Part shown: piece by piece, positions 1-7,300 of the stretch
How the letters are laid out: every line of letters starts with the position of its first letter
Numbering within the stretch: the stretch's first letter is position 1
Source: Caryophanales bacterium UBA4365
Lineage (GTDB): Bacteria; Bacillota_I; Bacilli_A; RFN20; CAG-826
Assembly (NCBI GenBank): GCA_002393905.1
Contig: DGSJ01000051.1
Location: 1 to 14,422 of the forward strand
Direction of reading: 5' to 3'
Length of the DNA: 14,422 nt
The notes under the pieces: model-generated
What the model saw: the letters and a program-made list of their open reading frames with translations, nothing else
Told to the model about the DNA's origin: nothing
Databases searched by the model: none
Translations under genes and position numbers: made by a program

Positions 1-461
1 TTATTAAAGAGCTTAAACCTGAAGTTATTTATACCCATTCATTACTTGATAAACACCCAACTCATGTTGGAGTGGTTCTTAAGTTAATCGCTGCTCTTCG
101 TATCCTTCCAAAAGAAGAACAACCAAAGGTTCTCTATGGATGCGAAGTCTGGAGAGGTCTCGACTGGATCTCTGATAAACGTAAAATAGGTTTTGATTTA
201 TCAGAACACAAAGATCTTCAAATCGCGTTACTCGATGTCTTTAAAAGTCAAATCGAAGGAGGTAAATCTTATACCGAAGCTTCGATTGGAAGAAGATATG
301 CCAACGCCACATATTTTCAATCCCATAGTGTTGATTCATACAAGATGGTCTCATATGGAATTGATATGACTGAACTTATTAAAAATCCATCACACAAGAT
401 TAAAGATTTTGTTCTCTCGTTTGTCGATGAACTAAAAGAAGAATTACTAGAAAATTTGTAA
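1..461 (+). CDS. PIG-L (LmbE-like) family deacetylase, C-terminal part
   Basis: The open frame enters from the left edge (first full codon at base 3), so the N-terminus with the usual metal-binding HPDDE motif lies outside the window. The visible 152 residues contain THSLLDKHPTHVGV near the start, which matches the family's second conserved block (TH..D.HPDH), where the His supplies a zinc ligand. Further on come YGCEVWRGLDWI and a C-terminal stretch GRRYANATYFQSHSVD typical of bacterial members. Known members are zinc-dependent hydrolases that remove N-acetyl groups from amino sugars (GlcNAc-PI, GlcNAc-malate, chitobiose types); the substrate here cannot be told. The gene ends in TAA and is followed by a hairpin terminator. 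A fragment of a ROK sugar kinase lies just downstream, in line with an amino-sugar setting, but that link is inference. A GTG at 72 is internal to the gene, not a true start. Confidence 0.8.
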   Translation, partial: IKELKPEVIYTHSLLDKHPTHVGVVLKLIAALRILPKEEQPKVLYGCEVWRGLDWISDKRKIGFDLSEHKDLQIALLDVFKSQIEGGKSYTEASIGRRYANATYFQSHSVDSYKMVSYGIDMTELIKNPSHKIKDFVLSFVDELKEELLENL

Positions 462-485
462 TTTTTAAAAATTGAATTACTAATG

Positions 486-524
486 AAACACCAACAATTA
501 ACCAAGATTTGCTGGTGTTTTTTT
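486..524 (+). terminator. Rho-independent terminator of the deacetylase gene
   Basis: AAACACCA and TGGTGTTT form an 8-bp stem, extended inward by CAA/TTG after one mismatch. The 3' arm runs straight into a T tract (TTTTTTT). It starts about 25 bp after the stop codon. Confidence 0.75.
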
Positions 525-531
525 AATTTTA

Positions 532-681
532 TATGCTCGTGTAGCGTTTGATGCTGCTAAAGAAGGTGATAAATATGCTTTAGAAGTAGTCGATAACTAC
601 TGCATGTATCTTGCTGAAGGATTATTAGATATCTGTAACGGCCTTCGTAATCAAGGTTTCTTGAACCTAGTTCATATTTAG
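532..681 (+). pseudogene. ROK-family sugar kinase remnant
   Basis: Reading TAT at 532 as the first codon gives about 49 residues ending at TAG 679-681. The segment FDAAKEGDKYALEVVD, followed by a hydrophobic helix YLAEGLLDICNGL, matches the ROK kinase block just before the conserved 'NP..IVIGGG' loop (consensus like AAKKGD..ALEVVD...YLG..LAN). There is no start codon or ribosome binding site: the frame upstream runs into the terminator hairpin. The sequence departs from the family right after GLRNQ, where the IGGG loop should begin. It is therefore a C-terminal-region fragment, cut at both ends. ROK proteins phosphorylate glucose, N-acetylmannosamine or N-acetylglucosamine, or act as repressors; this piece cannot function. 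It probably marks a deletion or insertion boundary at the edge of the accessory region. Confidence 0.65.
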
Positions 682-697
682 AAAAGTCATACTTTTT
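682..697. terminator. Weak bidirectional A/T hairpin between converging genes
   Basis: AAAAGT-cat-ACTTTTT forms a 6-bp hairpin with A and T tracts on both sides, placed immediately beyond the 3' end of the minus-strand gene at 699. The stem has only one G-C pair per strand, so termination is a guess. Confidence 0.3.
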
Positions 698-698
698 A

Positions 699-1085
699 TC
701 ATAAGCAATATCTCTTTGTTAGTTGTTTCCATTGACTTTCACTAATTTTGTGATGGGTTGTCTCTTTTTTTGCTCTTGAATCGATTGCATAAGCAAGATT
801 CATATAAAGTCCATAATCATTCAAAATGTCTGCTTTCTCAGCTTCGTTCATTAAGTTTTGTAGAACTTTTGGAACTTCAAAATCGATTTTTACTTCATTA
901 TTAATGAAATTATATTTATGGTTTCGGTATATATCTTCATTAATTAATGAAATGATGTATTGATTAATGTTATCAACCGAAGAAATTTTGTTCATTAAAA
1001 TTTGATCATCTTTACGAATCCTAATTTTAAGAGTCTTGTAATGATCTTTAATGAAATCATTGATGTATTCTTGTTGATTAAACAT
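699..1085 (-). CDS. Ribbon-helix-helix (Arc-like) domain protein, hypothetical
   Basis: A 128-residue protein when started at the ATG at 1085, which is preceded at good distance by AGAGGT; the longer frame from 1115 overlaps the promoter and is rejected. Residues ~1-45 (FNQQEYINDFIKDHYKTLKI..., then RIRKDDQILMNKISS and NINQYIISLINEDI) look like the beta strand-helix-helix of Arc/CopG-type proteins found in Firmicute accessory elements. Residues 46-128 are charged, helix-prone and match nothing I recognise. RHH proteins are small dimeric DNA-binding repressors, often antitoxins or copy-control proteins. No toxin gene overlaps or adjoins it, so it is either a solo regulator or an orphan antitoxin. 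It is the only minus-strand gene in the window. A consensus promoter and a perfect palindrome lie directly upstream, arguing for a live, autoregulated gene. Confidence 0.7.
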   Translation of the reverse strand: MFNQQEYINDFIKDHYKTLKIRIRKDDQILMNKISSVDNINQYIISLINEDIYRNHKYNFINNEVKIDFEVPKVLQNLMNEAEKADILNDYGLYMNLAYAIDSRAKKETTHHKISESQWKQLTKRYCL

Positions 1086-1103
1086 ATGTTTACCTCTGAT
1101 TTG

Positions 1104-1132
1104 ATTGTAATACATTTGGGGGCAAATGTAAA
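1104..1132 (-). promoter_or_regulatory. Sigma-A-type promoter of the RHH gene
   Basis: On the minus strand TTTACA (1132-1127) and TACAAT (1109-1104) are separated by exactly 17 bp, and a TG lies upstream of the -10. It sits 19 bp before the chosen ATG at 1085, which supports that start. Confidence 0.7.
1111..1130. promoter_or_regulatory. Perfect palindromic operator candidate
   Basis: TACATTTG-GGGG-CAAATGTA has 8-bp perfect arms and a 4-bp centre. It fills the -35/-10 spacer and overlaps the -35 of the RHH gene promoter, where a bound repressor would block RNA polymerase. Overlapping its edge is TGTAATACA (1106-1114), a 9-bp palindrome also seen twice at the relB promoter. Confidence 0.6.
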
Positions 1133-1393
1133 TTGAATAATGAAAAAAGGTTATCCCTTTTTTCTAATAATTTTAATTTAGAATAAGAAATGTTTAAATG
1201 CTTTGGCAAACAAGTGACCAAGTTTCACTTGGGATTATATGTCGTAATGACATAAATCTGGTTCATCAAATGGTTCTTGATCTGTATGCAAACCTTCTTC
1301 TTGAATATCAATCAATAAAAGAACTCTTGAAATATTAATACAAACATCATCTTTAGACATATATTTGGTCGGATTTTTTTGTGATGAATGTAG
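1133..1393. other. Intergenic stretch with three small palindromes
   Basis: No credible gene. It holds AAAAAAGG-ttatc-CCTTTTTT at 1143-1163 (possible weak bidirectional terminator), CAAGTGA...TCACTTG at 1211-1231 with the nested CCAAGT-ttc-ACTTGG, and TATGTC-gtaat-GACATA at 1238-1254. An open stretch at 1261-1338 reads VHQMVLDLYANLLLEYQSIK and stops; I cannot assign it, and it may be gene debris. Confidence 0.4.
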
Positions 1394-1433
1394 ATGTAGT
1401 AAAATGTAGTAAAATGTAGTAAAATGTAGTAAA
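1394..1433 (+). repeat. Four tandem copies of ATGTAGTAAA
   Basis: Four exact head-to-tail copies of a 10-bp unit, i.e. about one helical turn each, end 22 bp before the ATPase start codon. Each junction reads TAAAAT, which resembles a -10 box, so the array may be a promoter with alternative -10 positions, a multi-site operator, or both. Confidence 0.85.
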
Positions 1434-1455
1434 CAAAGAGAGGAGAAAGCTCAAA

Positions 1456-3138
1456 ATGGATCTCAAAGGTAGCATCGTTATCAAGAAAAATCGAGGGAAA
1501 ATGTACTACGTTCACCAGTATCGCGAAGGGAATAAAGTTGTTAATCGCTCACTAAGTGAAAATAAAGCGTATGAACTAGCTTTCCAACTCGAATATAGTA
1601 AGCATGATAACTATGAAGAATTCAAAAATCACCAATTTGAAACCGATGTTCAATTTGGAATGAATCTTTTCTATCTCTTTGAAAAGTCTCGTAACTTTAA
1701 CAAAAGATATTGTTTTAAGACAATTCAATCATTTCTATATGATGAAAATGTCTATGGAAAAGTTCTGGCATTATATGGCTTAAGAAGAACAGGTAAAACC
1801 ACACTCATCTTTCAAAGTCTCGCTTCTCTTTCTTTTGCTGATTATGCTAAAGCAGCCTACATTAAAATTTCTCCAAAAGATACTTTCCGTTCATTAACGA
1901 ATGATCTTTCATATCTAACGGAACACGGATTTCAATATATCTTCATCGATGAAGTAACTTTAATTAAGGATTTTATTTCTCTATCCTCGACATTATCTGA
2001 CATTTATGGGTTGCGAGCTAAAATCATTCTCTCTGGTACAGATTCACTAGGTTTAATGATGTCGAAATATGATGAACTATATGATCGAGTCATCTTCATT
2101 CATACAACATATATTTCTTTTAAAGAATTTTCTGAAGTATTAAATAAAAATTCAATTGATGAATATATTGAATATGGCGGCTTGATGTCGATTGAATCAG
2201 AACCATATCAACAAAACCAAATATTTAGTGAGGAAAGTGTGAATGAATATGTTGATAGTGCTATCGCTCATAACATTGAACACTCTTTGAAATATTATCA
2301 GGATGGCGATCATTTTGGAGCGCTCTACCCTCTATATGAAAAACATGAGCTCACCAATGTCATCAATCGACTGATTGAAGATAGTAACCATCGATTTGCT
2401 ATCTCCGTTATTGAACAATCATTTAAATCTCATGACTATGGATCTTTAAAGAATCTTGTTTTGAAACATCCAGATCCAAAATATCAATCATCATTGGATG
2501 AAGTTGATGAAAAGAAAATCATTTCTTTACTGATGAATGAACTTTCCATCATCAACAAAGAAAAACAAAGTCAAAAAGTCGATGAACATGTTCTTAGTGA
2601 AATTGATTCTTATCTCGATCTTCTTGATTTATGTAAAGAGATCGATGTAGTAAGAATTCCATCATTCTTTGTTGAAAAAAGAAAGATCTTTATTCAACCA
2701 GGATTACGATATTCCCAAGCCAAATCACTTTTAGAGATATTATTTAAACAACCGAAGGTTTTAGAACTACCAATTAAGATTCGCTTATTCCTCAAAGAGA
2801 AATTACTAAGCGACATTAAAGGAAGAATGTTAGAAGAAATTGTTGTCTATCAAACTCTTCAATCCGGGATTGATGCTTTTAAAGTGATGTTTCCAATCGG
2901 AGAAATCGATCTTGTTTCTTTAGATAATCAAAAACAAGAAACATCACTTTATGAAGTTAAATATTCAACTGAAACTCATCCTCGACAATCCGTTTTTTTA
3001 CATGATGAAGAAAAACTCTCTATCCTAGAAAGAGCGTATTATCCAATCGTTAAAAAAGCGGTCTTATATCGAGGAGAATCAAAACATATTGACGACATTG
3101 ACTACATTAATGTTGAAGAATATTTGAAATCTCTTTAA
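1456..3138 (+). CDS. AAA ATPase with PD-(D/E)XK-like C-terminus (AAA_14/DUF4143-like)
   Basis: A 560-residue ATP-binding protein. Residues 1-45 (GSIVIKKNRGKMYYVHQY...) form a small basic beta-rich head resembling the DUF6788-type domain. The P-loop is GLRRTGKTT at 108-116, the Walker B is YIFIDEV at 161-167, and a sensor-like strand IILSGTDS lies at 190-197. The middle (260-400) is helical and variable. Near the C-terminus RMLEEIVV (457-464), FPIGEIDLV (479-487) and LYEVKYS (498-504) reproduce the E...D...EXK pattern of PD-(D/E)XK nucleases, as in DUF4143/DUF234 ATPases. The start ATG has AGGAG 10 bp upstream. The family is widespread in gut anaerobes and archaea and its role is unproven; defence, TA-like or mobile-element functions are possible. 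Four 10-bp repeats precede it, and no partner gene is coupled to it. No clear terminator follows. Confidence 0.85.
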   Translation: MDLKGSIVIKKNRGKMYYVHQYREGNKVVNRSLSENKAYELAFQLEYSKHDNYEEFKNHQFETDVQFGMNLFYLFEKSRNFNKRYCFKTIQSFLYDENVYGKVLALYGLRRTGKTTLIFQSLASLSFADYAKAAYIKISPKDTFRSLTNDLSYLTEHGFQYIFIDEVTLIKDFISLSSTLSDIYGLRAKIILSGTDSLGLMMSKYDELYDRVIFIHTTYISFKEFSEVLNKNSIDEYIEYGGLMSIESEPYQQNQIFSEESVNEYVDSAIAHNIEHSLKYYQDGDHFGALYPLYEKHELTNVINRLIEDSNHRFAISVIEQSFKSHDYGSLKNLVLKHPDPKYQSSLDEVDEKKIISLLMNELSIINKEKQSQKVDEHVLSEIDSYLDLLDLCKEIDVVRIPSFFVEKRKIFIQPGLRYSQAKSLLEILFKQPKVLELPIKIRLFLKEKLLSDIKGRMLEEIVVYQTLQSGIDAFKVMFPIGEIDLVSLDNQKQETSLYEVKYSTETHPRQSVFLHDEEKLSILERAYYPIVKKAVLYRGESKHIDDIDYINVEEYLKSL

Positions 3139-3200
3139 TTATCTAAAAACACTAGCAATTCTCGGTTAAAACATTGGTAAATAACGAATAAACATCATGC

Positions 3201-3229
3201 TTGAAATGAACTTTTGAGTATCTTATAAT
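3201..3229 (+). promoter_or_regulatory. Strong promoter of the MqsA-like gene
   Basis: TTGAAA (3201-3206) and a perfect TATAAT (3224-3229) are separated by 17 bp. Confidence 0.8.
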
Positions 3230-3245
3230 GGTATCACTTGATACC
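3230..3245. promoter_or_regulatory. Palindromic operator GGTATCA-ct-TGATACC
   Basis: A perfect palindrome with 7-bp arms and a 2-bp centre begins the base after the -10, so it covers the transcription start. This is the classic place for autorepression by the HTH protein encoded directly downstream. Confidence 0.7.
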
Positions 3246-3288
3246 TAATAAAATCTTAGATATTTGTGAGTAGAAGGAGGAACACTAT

Positions 3289-3705
3289 ATGCCTAACAAA
3301 GTAGTTTGTATGTATTGTGACCACGAAGAAGAATACATCATTAAAGAAGAACCACAACACATCTGTATAAATGGAGTAGACTTCGACACCACATTTAAAT
3401 ACGCCTACTGTAAAAAATGTGGTGGAGATGTCTACCCATCTAACCTAGGTCGATATAATGACCTCCAGATGTTTGATGGTTATAAAAAACGTGTTGGTCT
3501 ACTAACTAGTGATCAAATCAAATCCATCAGAAAGAAAAGAGGAATGAGTCAAGTTGAACTCGCTAGGTTCTTGCGACTTGGTGATAAAACAATTGCCCGC
3601 TATGAAACCGGGACCATCCAAGAAAAATCACTCGATCTCTTACTAAGACTAGTCGATAACGACGAATCATTCCAAATTATTAAAAAGCTCAATCAAAAAA
3701 AGTAA
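3289..3705 (+). CDS. MqsA/YgiT-type zinc-finger and HTH protein, solo antitoxin-like regulator
   Basis: 138 residues. The N-terminal half has two Cys pairs, CMYC (7-10) and CKKC (41-44), with a further Cys at 26, as in the zinc-binding N-domain of MqsA/YgiT antitoxins. The C-terminal half (about 73-125: LTSDQIKSIRKKRGMSQVEL...KTIARYETG) is a typical XRE helix-turn-helix with the recognition helix at about 98-106. AAGGAGG lies 8 bp before the ATG. In the MqsRA system the antitoxin neutralises the RNase MqsR and represses the operon; other zinc-finger/HTH antitoxins pair with Panacea (DUF4065) proteins. Neither partner is visible: the upstream gene is an ATPase and a terminator follows at once. 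It is transcribed alone from its own promoter and palindrome, so I read it as an autoregulated orphan repressor. Confidence 0.8.
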   Translation: MPNKVVCMYCDHEEEYIIKEEPQHICINGVDFDTTFKYAYCKKCGGDVYPSNLGRYNDLQMFDGYKKRVGLLTSDQIKSIRKKRGMSQVELARFLRLGDKTIARYETGTIQEKSLDLLLRLVDNDESFQIIKKLNQKK

Positions 3706-3726
3706 GATTTTCTTCTTTACCTAATA

Positions 3727-3756
3727 GACCCGTTAGACCATCTCTAATGGGTCTTT
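3727..3756 (+). terminator. Terminator of the MqsA-like gene
   Basis: GACCCGTTAGA and TCTAATGGGTC form an 11-bp stem with one G-U pair and a 5-nt loop, followed by TTT. The arms resemble those of the terminator at 8748 (GACCCGTTAGTCA...). Confidence 0.8.
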
Positions 3757-3806
3757 CATTATGTGTTAAATCTACATACCTATTAATAAAGAACAAACAC
3801 CCCAGA

Positions 3807-3912
3807 ACACATATATAGGGGGAACATAAAAATTAACAAAGAAATTTTGTCATTAAAAAAATTTTTTTGTCACGTCTAATACAAAGTATTAAATTGTTCT
3901 CCCTATATGTGT
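3807..3912. repeat. ~106-bp inverted-repeat element
   Basis: ACACATATATAGGGGGAACA (3807-3826) and TGTTCTCCCTATATGTGT (3895-3912) are imperfect inverted copies of each other, differing by a TA and a single-base indel. The AT-rich interior is non-coding (AAAAAAATTTTTTT near 3855-3868). It could be a small MITE-like element or a large cruciform. I see no target-site duplication outside it. Confidence 0.5.
3868..3909 (+). repeat. Isolated copy related to the nuclease-associated palindrome family
   Basis: TGTCACGT, then AATAC-aaa-GTATT, then AATTGTTCTCCCTATATG. The order TGTCACG ... AATT ... TTCTC ... TATATG is the same as in the last array unit (11710-11746) and in the copy after the metallophosphoesterase gene (13615-13651), on the same strand. 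The inner part is not conserved. Confidence 0.45.
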
Positions 3913-3916
3913 GTAC

Positions 3917-3945
3917 TTGTATTCTCATGCACGTACATATACAAT
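3917..3945 (+). promoter_or_regulatory. Candidate promoter of the surface-protein gene
   Basis: TTGTAT (3917-3922) and TACAAT (3940-3945) are 17 bp apart. This is the best-spaced pair I found in the gap, and it implies a leader of about 385 nt. Confidence 0.5.
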
Positions 3946-4336
3946 ACAAACAAATTCAGAGACAGAACGAATCAATTGTTCCTGGTCAAAACAAATGATG
4001 AGTGAAGTCAATGAATTAAGTTAGAAGAATCAATAGATAAGAATATCGATGCATAATATTCTCTTAATGAGATTCTCCTAACAAGTCACTACATTTTCTT
4101 GTTATTTAGAACAACTCATTGTGGTGACACAACTACATTTGTTTTTGCTTTATCGTTCAATCTAGTGAGCAAGTTGCAAAAACAAATGAGATCTTTCTTC
4201 TTATTTTAAGGAGGTGTTATTTAGAATAACCTCAGAATTTCATGAATAAGAAAAAGATCACAGTTGTTCATATACCTCACGAGTGTAAATTATCGAAAAC
4301 GCACTCGGAGGAATAAAGAAAGGAGAAAAAACAAAT
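3946..4336 (+). promoter_or_regulatory. Long structured 5' leader of the surface-protein gene
   Basis: No convincing gene, but several hairpins. AGAATAT...ATATTCT lies at 4040-4062. A perfect 13-bp pair, CATTTGTTTTTGC / GCAAAAACAAATG, lies at 4136-4188 with a 27-nt loop. GAGG-tg-TTATT / AATAACCTC at 4211-4233 folds back an AAGGAGG sequence. CGAGTG/CACTCG lies at 4280-4307. TGTTATTTAGAA occurs twice (near 4100 and 4216). A 24-codon frame (4242-4316, MNKKKITVVHIPHEC...) could be a leader peptide, but its AAGGAGG is 27 nt away. The real ribosome binding site of the gene is AAAGGAG at 4319-4325. The layout suggests regulation in the leader (attenuation, protein binding or mRNA stability); it matches no riboswitch class I know. 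Confidence 0.45.
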
Positions 4337-7300
4337 ATGAACAAATTATTTACAAAAGTAGCCACCCTTTGCGTTGGTCTAGCGATGGCTACTGGTGTAG
4401 GTGTAGCTGTATCCGCAGGTCGTAAGGATGTGAGTCCGGCACAAGCTGATGCGGCGACAATGGCTCCTGGTACAAATGGCTCAGAATGTACTGTAAATGG
4501 TAATGACGGCATTAAAGTTGGAACATCCAAAAAAGGCGGCGATATGACAATCACCGTTGGTTCTGGTGCTACATCATTATCTTTCTATGCTGCTGCATGG
4601 AATGGTGTTAGTGGTTTATCGCTTAATTTAACAATGACAGTGGGTTCCGCAACAACAACCAGTTTTGCCTTAACTGCTGATAGTGGCGTTTCGAATAATT
4701 CACCATTTACATTAAGTGGTACCGAAAGCTCTTACCTTTTCACAACAGATTTGAGTAATGTCACATCCGAAAGCGTTATAACATTGGAATCTTCAATAGC
4801 GAAGCGTTTTGTTGTTTGGAATGCAACGTATGAAGCGGATTCAAAAACACTTTCAAGTATTTCAGTAAGTGGATATACAACGTCGTTCACGGTTGGTGAC
4901 ACATTTTCATTCGGTGGCACTGTTACTGCTCACTATAGTGATTCGACATCTGCAAATGTAACAAGTAGCGCAACATTTAGCGGTTACAACATGTCTACTG
5001 CCGGTAATTATACTGTGACTGCAAGCTACACTGAAGGTGCAGTTACAAAAACAGCAACTTACGGAATAACTGTTTCTGTTCCATCAAAGACTCTCTCGTC
5101 TATAGCGATTACAACACCACCTACAAAAACGTCTTATGAAGCTGGAGAATTGTTTGATTCCGCTGGAATGGTTGTAACTGCGACATTTAGCGATGCATCA
5201 ACAGATCCTGTCACAAGTAGTTGCACATTTTCGCCAAGTGGGGCTTTAACTACTTCAGATGATCAAATTACTGTTTCCTACACGTATGCAGGAACTACAA
5301 AAACAGCGACTCAAGCAATTACAGTTACTGCTGCTAGTTCCATTACTTTAGACCCAACAGTAACAACGACGTTCCCATATCAAGGAATTACACTTTCAGT
5401 ATCAAACGGTGTTTTAGACAATGGCACGGATTATCGTGTTTATAAGGGAGCAACAATAACAGTTACTTCTACAGTTGGAGATATTGCTTCCATTTCATTA
5501 ACTTATGTAAGCACATCTTACGATGGTGGAGGATGGGCATCATCATATAGTCCGAATGCTTCAACATGGACCTCTCCAGCTGCTACCTCAGGTAGTAGCG
5601 GTGAACAGGCAAGAATAACTCTAATTGTTATTAAATTAGCGTCATCTGATCCTGTCCAGTCATTATCTATTACCGGTTCAATGACCAAAACAACCTATAA
5701 TCAAAATGAAGCTTGGGACCCAACTGGTTTTACTGTTAACGCATATTATGAAAGCGCACCTAGTACACCAGTTGATGTTACTAGTGAAGTTCAATGGTCC
5801 TATAGTCCGGAAACAACTGCTAGTACATCTACAACAAGCGTTGTTGCAACCGCCTCTTTTGGTGGCCAAACAGCTAATAGTTCTGCTCAATCAGTAACTA
5901 TTAATGCTGCTTCGTACACAAACACTACGAACCTGACACCAGGAAACTATTACATTAAATATGTTGAGAGTGATACACCACATTATATGACAAGTGTTTC
6001 TGGTGGTACTGGCGCCACTCAAACATCAAAAACTAATGCGTTAGTCTTCACATTTTCCTTGGTCGGAAACGATACTTGGCAAATTATCAATGAAACAAAT
6101 TATCTTAGTATCGGCGCATCATCTACATCTCTAAGTCTTGAAAGTACAGTTGTGACATGTTCAATTGCCTGGGATGACGAAAATAGCGGAACAAGAAAAA
6201 TTGGAGGAGGAAGCGATGGAAGATTCCTTGCGTGGTATGCTTCAAACAGTGAATTCAGAACTTATAAATCAGGCACTCTTGCAGTGACATTAGAATCTGC
6301 AAAAACAGTTGCAGGATTCTCTGTTTATACTGTAGGAGCAAATAAAAATGTTTTGAAAGGATCTACATTCGACGCTTCTGCTGCGGCTGCTGCCGGCTTC
6401 CAAGCGCGTTTAAATTATACTGATAGTACATACGACGATGTTACATCAGCCGCCACTTGGACTCTTGATACAGCGACTAGTGGCACAAAAACATTAACCG
6501 TATCATATTTAACGTACACCGATTCATCTGTTGATGATATGGTTGTTTATGCTGCTGTTATAAAAACATTATCTGTTGATTCAAGTGGCGCTAAAACAAC
6601 ATATGTTGAAGGCGAGCAACTTAATACTGCTGATTTAGTTATTAAGGGCTATGAACAAGATAGCACAGAACACACGTTATCAATCTCTGACTGTTCATTT
6701 TCACCAGCAAATGGAGATATATTGTCTACGAGCGACACCTCTGTAACTGTTACGTATACTAACGAGGATACATCGACTGCAACAACAACATATTCAATTA
6801 CTGTTTCTGCATTTGTTGGCTATACAAAGATTACAAGTACAGCAGATTTAGTTGTTGGTGAATCATATGTGCTTGGAGTAGAAAATAACAATCACATTGA
6901 TGATTTGATGGGTGATGCAAAAGACGAATCGGCAACTGCATTTAGAAATAGAGTTGATGCTGCATCTGCGTTTAATGCATCGCATACTACAGTGACTCAA
7001 AGTGGCGCATCTACAGCTGGTGCCGTTGTTGTTACATTATTAAGTGATGGATCAGGAATGTTTGCGTTTTATAGTATTACAGACGATAAGTACTTAGCTG
7101 GTACAGCTTCTGGTGGATATTTTATTAATAAATCTTCACTAAGTGATGCTGGAGACTTTGCATGGTGGACTATTGCGTTTGCTGACGGATTAATGTCTGT
7201 AACGTTAAAAGATTCTACAAGAGTTCTTGGTTATAATTTAGGATCACCAAGATTTGCAACATATGCAAGTTATGCCAACAATAGTACAACTGCAACAAGC

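Noticed and set aside
1312..1515. Minus-strand 67-codon frame over the tandem repeats and ATPase start
   Set aside because: Its middle is only the translated 10-bp repeats (FTTFYYI), and it lacks a ribosome binding site.
3839..3870. Terminator from the A/T run near 3855-3868
   Set aside because: AAAAAAATTTTTTT pairs with itself but has no GC-containing stem, so termination cannot be argued.
4258..4554. Minus-strand 98-codon frame over the start of the surface-protein gene
   Set aside because: It is antisense to the signal peptide region, has no ribosome binding site, and its Pro/Ala-rich product mirrors the opposite strand.
5678..5897. Small frames on both strands inside the surface-protein gene
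   Set aside because: They are composition shadows of a long Thr/Ser/Ala-rich gene; none has a ribosome binding site or a recognisable domain.
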